From assembly GCF_947500075.1 (NCBI RefSeq), contig NZ_CANMQS010000005.1:186001-250000 (forward strand): a DNA stretch of 64,000 bases, given 5' to 3'. Positions 8,912 through 18,297 of the stretch are shown piece by piece. Below the pieces are notes generated by a model, which ran no database searches, had not been told where the DNA came from, and was given only the letters and a program-made list of their open reading frames with translations. Position 1 is the first letter of the stretch. Every line of letters starts with the position of its first letter. The translations under genes and the position numbers were made by a program. Origin of the DNA: an uncultured Sulfitobacter sp. (GTDB lineage: Bacteria > Pseudomonadota > Alphaproteobacteria > Rhodobacterales > Rhodobacteraceae).

Positions 8912-8925
8912 GCTGGCTTGGGTGG

Positions 8926-9135
8926 CTATTTTCGGGTGTAGAGGCCTGCTTTGCGAGCGAAGCGTTTCAGCGCGCCTTTGCGGGGGATCCATGAGGTGAT
9001 TTCACGGGTGGTGCCTGCGAGGCGGTTGAATTCGTGATTGTCGATGATGCGTTCGGCGCAGCCGCAGCCTTCGCCGGTGGCGACTTTGTCGAAGTAGAAT
9101 TTTTCGAAGTTCTGGGGTTTGGGGGGCTGGCGCAT
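8926..9135 (-). CDS. Small conserved-looking hypothetical protein
   Basis: 69 residues with a strong ribosome-binding site (AGGAGATAAAAC before ATG). The protein has a [10 protein letters not shown] motif with two Cys, an NHEF box and a basic C-terminus ([18 protein letters not shown]). It looks like a small cytosolic, possibly nucleic-acid- or metal-binding protein, but I do not recognise the family. It follows the membrane protein gene at 9146 by 10 bases, so the two form an operon. Confidence 0.65.
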   Translation of the reverse strand: MRQPPKPQNFEKFYFDKVATGEGCGCAERIIDNHEFNRLAGTTREITSWIPRKGALKRFARKAGLYTRK

Positions 9136-9145
9136 GTTTTATCTC

Positions 9146-9541
9146 CTAGTCGTCGACATCGTCCATGTCGGATTGGCCGGAAAGGGCGCGGCGTACGTGG
9201 CTCCAGCTGAGGCCGACGCCGAGCACGAGGCTGAGCGCGATGAGCGCGAGCCAGACATTGAAGCTGGAATTGTCGAGCCGCAGCACGCCCAGATCATAGA
9301 GCACCCAGAGGCCTGCGCCAACCAAGGCGAGCACCAGGAGCATGCCGAACGCGCCGATAGAGCGCAGGGTGGCGCGCAGGTAGATGATGTAGCCGATGAG
9401 CAGCAGCAGGCCCAGCAGGACGGCGATGGAGAGGTTCATGCCGCCGTAGTCTGCGGCCCAGTTGATGTAGTTGTACCGGGTGGGGTTGAAAGTGGCTGCC
9501 AGGAGCGCGAAGGCGCAGGGCCAGCGGAGGATGAAACCCAT
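9146..9541 (-). CDS. Small integral membrane protein, DUF6524-like
   Basis: 131 residues with four likely membrane helices (about residues 3-17, 36-56, 66-84, 95-114) and an acidic tail SDMDDVDD. The block [11 protein letters not shown] between the first two helices is distinctive. It resembles an uncharacterised alphaproteobacterial family (DUF6524, from memory). Operon with the 69-residue gene downstream. Divergent from purA. Confidence 0.7.
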   Translation of the reverse strand: MGFILRWPCAFALLAATFNPTRYNYINWAADYGGMNLSIAVLLGLLLLIGYIIYLRATLRSIGAFGMLLVLALVGAGLWVLYDLGVLRLDNSSFNVWLALIALSLVLGVGLSWSHVRRALSGQSDMDDVDD

Positions 9542-9685
9542 CTGTTTGGTCCTTGTTTTTGTGGTTTTGTAGCGGGGGAGCCGTGGCTTTGTCCATGTGG
9601 CAGGTGGTGGGCTGCGTTTTTCCAGTTTCGCCCCCGTCCCGGTGCCGCTATACGGACGCGGGTTTGCTCAGATAGGATACAGTCC

Positions 9686-10981
9686 ATGGCCAATGTCGTT
9701 GTTGTCGGTGCTCAGTGGGGAGATGAGGGGAAAGGCAAGATCGTGGATTGGCTGTCTGAACGTGCGGATGTGATTGCGCGGTTTCAGGGCGGGCATAACG
9801 CGGGCCATACGCTGGTAATTGATGGGGCTGTGTTCAAGCTGCATGCGCTGCCGTCGGGTGTGGTGCGGGGCGGGAAGTTGTCGGTGATTGGCAACGGCGT
9901 GGTCTTGGACCCCTGGCATCTGATGAAAGAGATTGCGACCGTGCGCGCGCAGGGGGTGGAGATTTCACCCCAGACGCTGATGATTGCCGAAAACACGCCG
10001 CTTATTCTGCCCATTCACGGAGAGTTGGACCGGGCGCGCGAGGAAGCCGCCAGCAAGGGCACCAAGATTGGCACCACCGGGCGGGGCATTGGGCCTGCCT
10101 ATGAGGATAAAGTGGGGCGTCGGTCTGTGCGGGTCGCTGATCTGGCCGATGACGCCACGCTGGAGGCGCGGGTGGACCGCGCGTTGCAGCACCATGATCC
10201 GCTGCGCAAGGGGCTGGGGATTGAACCGGTGGACCGGGATGCGCTGATCACGGCGCTGCGCGAGATCGCGGTGGAGATCCTGCCCTTTGCGGCGCCGGTT
10301 TGGAAGGTGCTGAACGAAAAGCGCAAAGCGGGCAAACGCATCCTGTTTGAAGGGGCGCAGGGCGCGCTGCTGGACATTGATTTTGGCACCTATCCCTTTG
10401 TGACCTCGTCGAATGTGATTGCGGGGCAGGCGGCGACAGGTACGGGCATTGGACCCGGTGGCATTGATTATGTGCTGGGCATTGTGAAAGCCTATACCAC
10501 ACGCGTGGGCGAAGGGCCGTTTCCAAGCGAATTGCTGGACGCGGATGGCCAGCGCTTGGGCGAGCGGGGGCATGAGTTTGGCACAACCACCGGGCGCAAG
10601 CGGCGTTGTGGGTGGTTTGATGCGGCCTTAGTGCGCCAGACCTGTGTGACCTCTGGTGTGACGGGGATTTCGCTGACAAAGCTCGACGTTTTGGACGGGT
10701 TTGAGACGCTGAAGATCTGCGTGGGCTACGACTTGGACGGGCAGCAGGTGGATTATCTGCCGACGGCGGCTGACCAGCAGGCGCGCTGCACACCGATTTA
10801 TGAGGAAATGCCGGGGTGGTCGCAATCGACCGAAGGGGCACGGTCCTGGGCGGATTTGCCAGCCGAAGCAATCAAATATGTGCGCCGGGTGGAGGAGTTG
10901 ATTGACTGTCCTGTGGCGCTACTTTCCACCTCACCGGAGCGGGAAGACACGATATTGGTGAAAGACCCGTTCTCTGACTAG
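9686..10981 (+). CDS. purA: Adenylosuccinate synthetase
   Basis: 431 residues, normal length. Joins IMP and aspartate using GTP, the first committed step to AMP. The N-terminal [17 protein letters not shown] carries the P-loop-like GDEGKGK with catalytic Asp, followed by GGHNAGHT; later blocks [28 protein letters not shown] and [12 protein letters not shown] are all canonical. The frame is open upstream, but the family start is the ATG at 9686. A DUF2842 gene follows after 12 bases. Confidence 0.97.
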   Translation: MANVVVVGAQWGDEGKGKIVDWLSERADVIARFQGGHNAGHTLVIDGAVFKLHALPSGVVRGGKLSVIGNGVVLDPWHLMKEIATVRAQGVEISPQTLMIAENTPLILPIHGELDRAREEAASKGTKIGTTGRGIGPAYEDKVGRRSVRVADLADDATLEARVDRALQHHDPLRKGLGIEPVDRDALITALREIAVEILPFAAPVWKVLNEKRKAGKRILFEGAQGALLDIDFGTYPFVTSSNVIAGQAATGTGIGPGGIDYVLGIVKAYTTRVGEGPFPSELLDADGQRLGERGHEFGTTTGRKRRCGWFDAALVRQTCVTSGVTGISLTKLDVLDGFETLKICVGYDLDGQQVDYLPTAADQQARCTPIYEEMPGWSQSTEGARSWADLPAEAIKYVRRVEELIDCPVALLSTSPEREDTILVKDPFSD

Positions 10982-10993
10982 GAGGAGGCCGTC

Positions 10994-11215
10994 ATGGCGA
11001 TGAGTTACAAGGCCCGCAGGCGCTGGTCGCTGGTGGTGCTGTTGGTGGCGCTGCCGCTCTATATTGTCGTGGCGCTGAACGTGATCCAGCTGTTTGACCG
11101 ACCCCCGTTCTGGGTGGAACTGCTGGTCTATGTGGGGCTTGGCGTGATCTGGGTGTTTCCGTTGAAGGCCGTGTTCAAGGGCGTGGGGCAAGCGGACCCG
11201 GACGCGGAGGGGTGA
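10994..11215 (+). CDS. DUF2842 membrane protein
   Basis: 73 residues with two membrane helices (about 11-32 and 42-58), starting MAMSYKARRRWSLVVLL and containing FWVELLVYVGLGVIWVFPLK, the DUF2842 pattern. Strong SD (GGAGGAGG) before ATG. Function unknown. Likely co-transcribed with purA, and its stop overlaps the GTG start of the next gene. Confidence 0.85.
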   Translation: MAMSYKARRRWSLVVLLVALPLYIVVALNVIQLFDRPPFWVELLVYVGLGVIWVFPLKAVFKGVGQADPDAEG

Positions 11216-12146
11216 GCCGGGCGCTGCTGGATCAGGGGCATTTGCCTGTCTCCGGCGGGCATGAGATTTACTGGGAAATGGCGGGCAATCCGCAGGGGAT
11301 ACCGGCAGTGGTGCTGCATGGCGGGCCGGGGTCGGGGTGCCGGGACGGGCATTATGATCTGTTCGATCTGACGCGCTACCGGGTGGTGCTGATGGACCAG
11401 CGCGGGGCCGGGCGGAGCATCCCGTCGGCGGCTGTGGATATCGCCGCGCTGGACATGAATACAACCGATCACTTGTTGAGCGATATCGAGACGTTGCGGG
11501 CGCATCTTGGTGTGGACAAGTGGCTGGTGTTTGGCGGCTCCTGGGGGTCTGCTTTGGGCTTGCTCTATGCGCAGGCGTATGGTGCGCATGTGACGGCTTT
11601 GGTGCTGGCGGGCGTGGCCACAACCGCGCGGCGGGATCTGGCGTGGTTGTACGACGATATTGGGAACATGTTTCCCGAAGCGCATGACGCCTTTTGCGCC
11701 TTTGTGCCGGAGGCGGGGATGTCTGGGCGCGGATTGCGGCCTATGGCGACGCGCTGCGTGATCCTGCGCGGGCGCAGGCGGCGGCGGATGCCTGGTGCAC
11801 CTGGGAGTTGGCGATTTTCGGTGCGGATTTTGAGAGCGCAGGTGGGAACTGGGCGGATCCGGCGTACCGCGTGGGGTTTGCGCGGGTGTGTACGCATTAC
11901 TTTCGCAACGGCTGCTTCCGGGAAGACAAGGCGATTGAGCGTGATATGCAGCGGATTGCCGATCTGCCGGGGGTGATGATCCACAGCCGGTTTGATCCGT
12001 CCTGCCCGCTGCGCGCACCCTGGGCATTGGCCAAGATGTGGCCTGCGGCACGGCTGGAGGTGCTGGGGGGCACTGCCCATTCGGCGCTGTCTGATGAGAT
12101 CTCAGCCCGTATTCGCGTGGCGACGGATGGGTTTGCAGGCGCGTAA
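11212..12146 (+). pseudogene. pip: Prolyl aminopeptidase-like alpha/beta hydrolase, frameshifted
   Basis: Two frames together encode one proline iminopeptidase (S33 family), which removes N-terminal proline. The first frame (GTG 11212) has the oxyanion motif HGGPGSG, DQRGAGRS, and the nucleophile GGSWGSALGL. The second frame continues from about 11720 with GDVWARIAAYGDAL and supplies the acidic residue region SRFDPSCPL and the final His in GGTAHSAL. The change occurs at the GGGG run at about 11715-11718; one extra G would restore EAGDVWARI. It is either a real frameshift mutation or a sequencing error. Starts inside the DUF2842 stop. Confidence 0.8.
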
Positions 12147-12152
12147 ACAGCA

Positions 12153-12182
12153 AAAAGGCGACAGTTTCCTGCCGCCTTTTCT
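12153..12182. terminator. Bidirectional intrinsic terminator
   Basis: AAAAGGCG (12153-12160) pairs with CGCCTTTT (12173-12180), with CAG/CTG extending the stem. A-run on one side and T-run on the other suit termination from both strands. It lies between the convergent pip remnant and the acidic-protein gene. Confidence 0.75.
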
Positions 12183-12199
12183 GTCGTGATGTGAAGGGC

Positions 12200-14509
12200 T
12201 TAGCCTGCGGCGCGTTCGTCCGGGCGGTAGCCGATGTCCTCTGAGACGGTGAAACGTCCGCCTTTGATTTTCTCAATCTTGCCGGAGCGCAGAAGCTGGC
12301 CGAAAGAGCGCAAACCATCTTCGCGGCTGAATTCGCCGCTGGGGCCTGCCTGACGGACTTTGGTCATCAGCTGCGGGCGGGAGAATTCCTCGCGGCCCTC
12401 AACGAATGACATGTAGGAGGCCGCGGCTTCGAGAAGCTCGGGCAGCTTGGTCGCACCGAGGTCGGAGGCATAATCGGCAAAGCTGTCGGCATCGCCCGGC
12501 TCCGGTGTGGCATCGGCCACGGCAGACACGCGGCGCGGGCGCACGGGGCCTGCATCGCTGGGCTGGTCGATATCAACACGCTGTTCTGCAACCAGTTTCA
12601 GAGGTGCCGGGCGGCCTTCGCCGGGGCGTGCGGTGCGGCGGCCATCGCCGGGGGCTTCGGGGCGACGGGGGCGAACCACGTCGGCCAGATCGCTGCGATA
12701 GGCGTTGGCGTCTTTCTTGGCGGCGTCATCGGCTTCCATGGTGCCGTCTGCCTTGCGGGCGGCAACGGCCGCGCGCAGATGGGCAAAGGCGTCGCGGCGC
12801 GTGGCGCTTTCGGGCTCGTCCATCTGGCTGTCGGTTTCCGCCATCAGGCGGTTCATGTCGCTGTTTTCGCTCTCATCCAGGCTGGGCAGGACGCTGCGAG
12901 CAGCGGCAGGCTGGTCTTCTTCTGCGGCCTCAACAGTGGCCTCATCAGCGCTGTCGTCAGGCTCGGCTTCAAGCTCCTGTACCTCTGCGGTGACGGGTTC
13001 CTCAAAGGTCGTGTCGACGTCTTCAGCAACCAGATCCTCGGCTTCTGGGATCGCCGCCTCATCTGGGTCTTCGCCTTTGATGTCGGCTTCAAGCTCTGCC
13101 AGTTCGCGCACCAGATCGGCTTCTTCCTCGGCAGAGAGGGAGGAGCTTGCGGTTTTCGCGGGGGCCACATCGTCCAGCGCGGGGATCGCGTCTGATGTCG
13201 TGTCCTCTTCTGCGCTGTCGGAATCGTATTCTTCCAGATCGCCTTTTTCGATGGCGGCTTCCAGATCGGCGCGTTTGACCTTGATGACGCGGGCACGTGT
13301 GCCTTCGGCATCTGCCTCCGGGGCCTCGGCGGTGTCGCCTTCGGCCTCAAAGAGGTTGTCGAGCGCGCTGCTGATTTCCGCATCCGTGGTATCCGCGGCG
13401 GCGTCCGCCTCCGTCTCTGCGGTGGTGTCTGCGGCGTCTTCATCGCTGGCGGAGCCGTCGAGGCGGCTCAGCATCGCGGTCAGTTCGTCTTCGGCACCGG
13501 CGTCATCCGCGTCGGCCTGTGCCGTTGCGGCGTCATCTGCCTCCAGCGCGTCTTCGATGTCGGCGCGGGCCTGGGCAATCACGCCGTCGTCGGGGTCTTC
13601 GCCCTCATCTTCAACCTCTGCGGCGACGGTGTCGTCTGTCAGGACTGCGTCGTCAGCCTCGGCTTCGACCTCGGCATGTTCGTCTTCGAGGTAATCGTCA
13701 TCCTCCTCCGCATCGCTTTGACGGGCGACAACGGCGCGGATGCGCTCAAGCTTGGCGGCGATGCTGTCGGGTTCCGGCGCAGGCGCTGGTGGCACGTCTT
13801 CTGCTACGGGTGCATCGTCTTGCATTGCTTCGTTCGAGGACACGAGGGTCAGCGGGGTGACCGCACCCTCATCCTCATCCAGCATGTCGTTTTCCAGATC
13901 AGCGGTCGGGCTTTCGGCAAAGAAGGCCTCAACCTCGGCATCGGGCTGGCCGGGGACGATATCGTTTTCGTCTTCTTCAAAGCTGTCCTGACCGGCAATC
14001 GCGGCGGGTGCTTCGGGTGCGGCAGCGGGGGCGTCTTCGGCCACGGCTTCTTCTGCCACGGGCGCGTCCGGCTGGACGGCAGGAGCGGCGGGTTCTTCAG
14101 CCACGGTTGCCGGTGCCGCCTCAACAGGGGGTGGTGGGGCAGGGGCTTCAACAACCGGTTGCGCAGCAGCAGTGGTGGTCGCCACGGTCGCGGCCGCAAG
14201 GGCTGCTGTCGTGTCGGGCGCCGGGGCTGCTTCTGGGGCTGTGGCGGTCTGGTCTTCCAGCGCGCTCAACACGATTTTTCCATCGTGTTCACGGGCTTCG
14301 ACACGGCGCGAAATCTCTTTCTGGGCGATCCGCGCCAGCATTTCCGCGTCAGGCTGCGGAGGCTCGGCACCGAAGTAGCGGTCATCCGCAGCCAGATCGC
14401 GGAAATACTCCGCAATCGCCTTCATCGTGCCAAAGGAATCGTCGAAACCTTCCAGGGTGCACGAGAAAGTACCGTAGGATACCGTTAAAATTTTATTGTT
14501 ACTCATCAT
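12200..14509 (-). CDS. Very acidic, largely disordered protein, 769 residues
   Basis: Three regions. An N-terminal ~85 residues looks folded (ILTVSYGTFSCTLEGFDDSF, then MKAIAEYFRDLAADDRYFG). The middle ~500 residues are dominated by Ala, Glu and Asp with Pro/Val spacers and are probably disordered. The last ~75 residues (ASYMSFVEGREEFSRPQ ... SGKIEKIKGGRFTVSEDIGY) resemble a winged-helix-like domain. No signal peptide or membrane segment. I do not recognise a named function; a DNA- or ribosome-associated scaffold is possible but unproven. Codon use is normal, so this is not a shadow of the antisense frames. Confidence 0.7.
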   Translation of the reverse strand: MMSNNKILTVSYGTFSCTLEGFDDSFGTMKAIAEYFRDLAADDRYFGAEPPQPDAEMLARIAQKEISRRVEAREHDGKIVLSALEDQTATAPEAAPAPDTTAALAAATVATTTAAAQPVVEAPAPPPPVEAAPATVAEEPAAPAVQPDAPVAEEAVAEDAPAAAPEAPAAIAGQDSFEEDENDIVPGQPDAEVEAFFAESPTADLENDMLDEDEGAVTPLTLVSSNEAMQDDAPVAEDVPPAPAPEPDSIAAKLERIRAVVARQSDAEEDDDYLEDEHAEVEAEADDAVLTDDTVAAEVEDEGEDPDDGVIAQARADIEDALEADDAATAQADADDAGAEDELTAMLSRLDGSASDEDAADTTAETEADAAADTTDAEISSALDNLFEAEGDTAEAPEADAEGTRARVIKVKRADLEAAIEKGDLEEYDSDSAEEDTTSDAIPALDDVAPAKTASSSLSAEEEADLVRELAELEADIKGEDPDEAAIPEAEDLVAEDVDTTFEEPVTAEVQELEAEPDDSADEATVEAAEEDQPAAARSVLPSLDESENSDMNRLMAETDSQMDEPESATRRDAFAHLRAAVAARKADGTMEADDAAKKDANAYRSDLADVVRPRRPEAPGDGRRTARPGEGRPAPLKLVAEQRVDIDQPSDAGPVRPRRVSAVADATPEPGDADSFADYASDLGATKLPELLEAAASYMSFVEGREEFSRPQLMTKVRQAGPSGEFSREDGLRSFGQLLRSGKIEKIKGGRFTVSEDIGYRPDERAAG

Positions 14510-14646
14510 CGGATGCTCGTCCTCTGCGGTTTTGCAGCCTATCGTTTACCACGATGTCCAAGACCAAAGCGGCCCGAATCTGTGCCAGCTAGCGTATCAT
14601 TTCAAGGCGAGATTGTGATCTGTTTCCAAAAGTCGAAGAATGCGGG

Positions 14647-15330
14647 ATGATTCCAGTGATTGTTGAACGTGATGCGCCGGTGACCCTGATCGGTGGGGGA
14701 GAGGCTACGTCAGAAGACCTGCACAAAGCGTTAATGCTGGCCCCGCATTGCGTTGCAGCGGACGGGGGGGCGGTGCTTGCGCTCGCCGCCGGGCAGATGC
14801 CGGAAGCGGTGATTGGCGATTTTGACAGCTTGCCGCCGGAGGTGGCAGCGGCCATTCCGAAGGACCGGCTGCACAGGGTGGCAGAACAGGACAGCACGGA
14901 TTTTGCCAAGTGCCTCATGCGGATACGGGCGCCGCTGATCCTGGGTGTCGGGTTTCTGGGGCAGCGGATTGATCACCAGTTGGCGGCGCTGAACACCTTG
15001 GTGGTGTTTGGGCATCAGCGGTGCGTCTTGCTGGGGGGGGATGAGATTGTTTTTCATGCACCGCCCCGGATGCGGCTGGAGATGGCGGCGGGGGATGTTG
15101 TCTCCCTCTTTCCGATGCAGGCGGTGACGGGGCGCAGCACGGGGCTGGAATGGCCGATTGACGGGCTTGATTTTGCGCCGGGTCACAGGGCAGGCACATC
15201 AAACCGCGCAACCGGGCCGGTGACGCTGGAGATGGACGGGCCGGGGATGCTGGTGATGCTGCCGCGGCGGCTTATTCAGCAGGTGTCGCGGCTGCCTGCT
15301 GACGCTCGGTGGCCCGCTCGCGCAGGATGA
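14647..15330 (+). CDS. Thiamine pyrophosphokinase
   Basis: 227 residues. Transfers pyrophosphate from ATP to thiamine, giving the cofactor TPP. Family motifs seen: AADGGAVLAL (residues ~38-47), the catalytic VIGDFDSLP (~56) and EQDSTDFAKC (~80), plus GQRIDHQLAALN and a C-terminal beta domain with a modified GTSN motif (GTSNRATG). No TPP riboswitch is visible upstream. Its 3' end overlaps the opposing EamA gene by about 60 bases. Confidence 0.88.
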   Translation: MIPVIVERDAPVTLIGGGEATSEDLHKALMLAPHCVAADGGAVLALAAGQMPEAVIGDFDSLPPEVAAAIPKDRLHRVAEQDSTDFAKCLMRIRAPLILGVGFLGQRIDHQLAALNTLVVFGHQRCVLLGGDEIVFHAPPRMRLEMAAGDVVSLFPMQAVTGRSTGLEWPIDGLDFAPGHRAGTSNRATGPVTLEMDGPGMLVMLPRRLIQQVSRLPADARWPARAG

Positions 15331-16189
15331 TGTAGATGCCTGCGGCCATGGTGATCACCATGCCAAGGGCGGCAAGGGTATTGGGCAGGTCATCAAAGAT
15401 TACCAGTCCCAGCAGGGCGGCAATGGGGATTTCGAGGTATTGCATCGGCGCCAGCGTGGCGGAGGGTGCATAGCGCAGCGACCATGTCATCAACAGATGC
15501 GCACCGGTGCCCAGCACGCCGATGGACAAGAGCAGCGCCCATTGCTCCGGGTCGGGAGAGATCATTTCGATCACCGGGATATTGGCGGTGGTGCCCCAGA
15601 TGAGGAAAGGCGTGATCAGCACAACGGCCATGACACCGCTGACGGCTTGCAGGCTGATCGGGTCGGTTTCCTTGGCGATCTGGCGGGTGATCAGCATAAA
15701 GACGGAGAAATTGGCGGCGACAAAGACCGGCAGCAGGGCGGGCCAGCCGACTTCGGCAAAGCTGGGCTGGACCACAAGCAGGGTGCCGCCAAAGCCCGCG
15801 ATGCAGGCCAGCAGGCGGCGATGGCCGACGGTTTCGTTCAGGATAAAGCGGCCCAGCAGCAGCATGAAGAACGGCATGACAAAGACAATCGCCACGGCAT
15901 CGGCAAGGGGCAGGTAGCGCAATGCGGTGAACATCGCGCCAATGCCGAGGATGTGGAGGATGGTGCGCAGCAGCGTCAGCCAGAACACGCGCCCCTGCGT
16001 CCGCCAGATCCGCCCGGTCGCCCAGACCAGCGGAATGAGGACTATTGCCTGCAAGGCGAAGCGCAGCAGCACCACCTGACCCAGCGGGACGGAGTTGCCC
16101 AACAGCTTGGCCACCGCGTCCCCAATTGGCGCGACGATACAAAATCCCAGCATCAGGGCAATGCCAAGCAGAGGTTTGTCTTTGGTCAT
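15272..16189 (-). CDS. EamA/DMT-family transporter
   Basis: 305 residues with about ten predicted membrane helices in two EamA repeats. N-terminal repeat begins LGIALMLGFCIVAPIGDAVAKLLG and contains LPLADAVAIVFVMPFFMLLLG; second repeat ends APMQYLEIPIAALLGLVIFDDLP, a typical DMT block. Probably exports or imports small metabolites; substrate cannot be read from sequence. Converges on, and overlaps, the thiamine pyrophosphokinase gene. Confidence 0.87.
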   Translation of the reverse strand: MTKDKPLLGIALMLGFCIVAPIGDAVAKLLGNSVPLGQVVLLRFALQAIVLIPLVWATGRIWRTQGRVFWLTLLRTILHILGIGAMFTALRYLPLADAVAIVFVMPFFMLLLGRFILNETVGHRRLLACIAGFGGTLLVVQPSFAEVGWPALLPVFVAANFSVFMLITRQIAKETDPISLQAVSGVMAVVLITPFLIWGTTANIPVIEMISPDPEQWALLLSIGVLGTGAHLLMTWSLRYAPSATLAPMQYLEIPIAALLGLVIFDDLPNTLAALGMVITMAAGIYIILRERATERQQAAATPAE

Positions 16190-16404
16190 GGAAAGTGTCT
16201 AAAGCCTCGGCTGAGGGGGTGCAACGATAGGTTGCATAAATTGCGCTGGAGTCGCGTTTCCAAGCCGAAAGGCGGGCAGATCGTGGGCATGACGGCGGTT
16301 TATCGCCGGTTTTGGGGCGGGTCAAACGCGGGCCAACTCGGTTGGGGGAGGTCAGGGTGGCGGCACGGGGGGAAACCGGGCCGAAGGCGGCGCGAATCGT
16401 TTCC

Positions 16405-17808
16405 CTAGGCGGCGGGACGGCCGAGCGTGACCTGATTGCGCCCGCGTCCCTTGGCGGCATAGAGCGCCTTGTCCGCACGGTCGAGCAGGCTTTCCCCGGT
16501 CAGGGGGACGTTGTCGGAGGCCGGATTTGCGGGATCGGCGTAGGCCATGCCGATGCTGATGGTCACGTTGATCGGATCGGGATGGCCGGGCACCCGGATG
16601 GGGCGGGCCGCGACCACGTCGCAGATGCGCATCGCGGCACGGCGGGCTTCGTTGAGGGTGGTGGCGGGCATCACGACCATGAATTCCTCCCCCCCGATGC
16701 GGGAGACCATGTCGCTGCTGCGCAGCGCGGCGCGCAGCCGGGCCGCGACTTCAACCAGCACCGCATCACCGGAGGCATGACCATAGAGGTCGTTGACCCG
16801 TTTGAAGTGATCCAGATCAGCGGCCAGCACGGCAAAGGAGTGCCCGGTGTTGTCGGCGTGTTCGGCCATCTCATTGAGGTGGGGCATCGCATAGCGGCGG
16901 TTGTGCAAGCCGGTGAGCGGATCAAAGACCGCCGCCTGTAGCCCTGTGCGGACGGAAGCGCGCAATTGCGCCTGCATGCGTTTGGCCCGCAGCAGGGCCC
17001 GAAAACGCAGGGCCAGTTCGGCGGCATCGAAGCCTTCGCTCATCAGATCATCGGCGCCGAGGTCCAGCGCCTGCGCGCCCAGCGCCGGATCGGGCTGGGT
17101 TTGCAGCACCAGCACCCCGGCATGCCGGGTGGAGGCATGGGCGCGCAGTTCTGCAATCAGCCGCAGCTGGTTCAGCGCCATGGCGGGATCACGGGGCAGA
17201 GCGAGCACAAAAACGTCAACTTCGGATTGCGCGGCGGCATGGCGCGTCGCTTCCGCCGTGGAGACCAGGGTGAGGCGGGCGCGCAGCGTGGGGCGCAGTC
17301 TGGCCGCCCATTTCTGCAACAGCGCGCTGTCCTGTCCGACAAGGATGCAGTGGCCCTTGGGTTCAAACGCCTGTTCGGGTTCGGCAAGGCCAAGCACGCG
17401 GCTGGCGTCCCCGCGCACCTGCCATTCGGCTGCCGCGTTGTGGGCGCGGATCACGCTGCGGACCCGGCCCAGCAACAGCGTATCGTCCACCGGCTTGTGC
17501 AGCACATCCTGCACCCCCCGTTGCAGCGCAGAGAGCCGTGCGGCGTTGTCGGGGTGGGCGGCGATGGCGATGACCGGCACAACTTCGGTATCGGGGGCCG
17601 CGCGCAGGGCCGCGCTGAGCTTGCCCGCGCAGCCATCCGGCAGGCAGAGCGCGCTGAGGATCAGATCCGGGGTGCGGTCCCGGGCGATCTCAAGCGCGTC
17701 TGCCATCGTGCCGGCTTGCAGCACCTCGTAAAAGGCCGAAGCCAGTTTGACCTTCAGAACAATGCGATTGGTGGCAATCGCGTCGACGATCAGGATTTTG
17801 CCCTGCAC
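16405..17808 (-). CDS. pleD: PleD-like response-regulator diguanylate cyclase
   Basis: 467 residues in REC-REC-GGDEF order. Makes c-di-GMP. I start at GTG 17808, preceded by AAAGG. REC1 (ILIVDAIATNRIVLK) has lost one acidic-pocket Asp (DA for DD) and the phosphoacceptor Asp (LILSALCLPDG where LILLDV is usual), though HKPVDD keeps the Lys. REC2 is also degenerate. The cyclase domain has an intact GGEEF and, five residues before it, RSSD, the inhibitory I-site, so catalysis with product feedback is expected. No divK gene is adjacent; a DUF3572 gene is divergent. Confidence 0.88.
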   Translation of the reverse strand: MQGKILIVDAIATNRIVLKVKLASAFYEVLQAGTMADALEIARDRTPDLILSALCLPDGCAGKLSAALRAAPDTEVVPVIAIAAHPDNAARLSALQRGVQDVLHKPVDDTLLLGRVRSVIRAHNAAAEWQVRGDASRVLGLAEPEQAFEPKGHCILVGQDSALLQKWAARLRPTLRARLTLVSTAEATRHAAAQSEVDVFVLALPRDPAMALNQLRLIAELRAHASTRHAGVLVLQTQPDPALGAQALDLGADDLMSEGFDAAELALRFRALLRAKRMQAQLRASVRTGLQAAVFDPLTGLHNRRYAMPHLNEMAEHADNTGHSFAVLAADLDHFKRVNDLYGHASGDAVLVEVAARLRAALRSSDMVSRIGGEEFMVVMPATTLNEARRAAMRICDVVAARPIRVPGHPDPINVTISIGMAYADPANPASDNVPLTGESLLDRADKALYAAKGRGRNQVTLGRPAA

Positions 17809-18012
17809 GATGTTACCTTTCGCTGCTGCGCCCCCGCAGTATCCGCGAAGAAACCGGTGTCTGCCCTGAACCCGCACATCGCTGTGGCATTCGTTTCAGA
17901 CAGCGCGTCCCTATGCTGAAGTCTGCATGCGCTAATTCTGTTTCCATGCCTCTGTTCTTGTGCGAATTGGTTAACAAAGCGTTTCCAACCTTCTTAAATG
18001 TGGACAGAGCAA

Positions 18013-18297
18013 ATGACCTTTACGCAAGAATCCGCCGAGACGCTGGCGCTCAAAGCGCTGGGATGGCTGGCGGCCAATGATGATTTATTGCCTGTTTTCC
18101 TGGGCAATACCGGTGCCAGCGAGGCAGATGTGCGCAACCTGGCAGGGGATGCGACGTTTCTGGGGTCGGTTCTGGATTTCTTAATGATGGATGACGCCTG
18201 GGTGATCGGGTTCTGCGATGATGCGCAGTTGCCCTATGAGAGCGTAATGGGCGCACGGGCGGCCTTGCCGGGCGGGGAACAGGTGAACTGGACATGA
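18013..18297 (+). CDS. DUF3572 protein
   Basis: 94 residues starting MTFTQESAETLALKALGWLA; an in-frame ATG at 17998 is also possible but has no better ribosome site. The helical DUF3572 pattern (ALGWLAANDDLLPVFLGNTG ... LDFLMMDDAWVIGFC) is clear. Role unknown. In alphaproteobacteria this family often neighbours PleD-type genes, as here. Its stop overlaps the start of the HAD gene. Confidence 0.82.
   Translation: MTFTQESAETLALKALGWLAANDDLLPVFLGNTGASEADVRNLAGDATFLGSVLDFLMMDDAWVIGFCDDAQLPYESVMGARAALPGGEQVNWT

Noticed and set aside
12705-13694. 329-residue Ser-rich frame antisense to the acidic protein
   Set aside because: Low-complexity Ser/Ala sequence is a by-product of Asp/Glu/Ala codons read in reverse; no start signal or domain.
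14510-14646. TPP riboswitch upstream of the thiamine pyrophosphokinase
   Set aside because: I see none of the conserved CUGAGA / GCUAGG-type elements in this 137-base gap.
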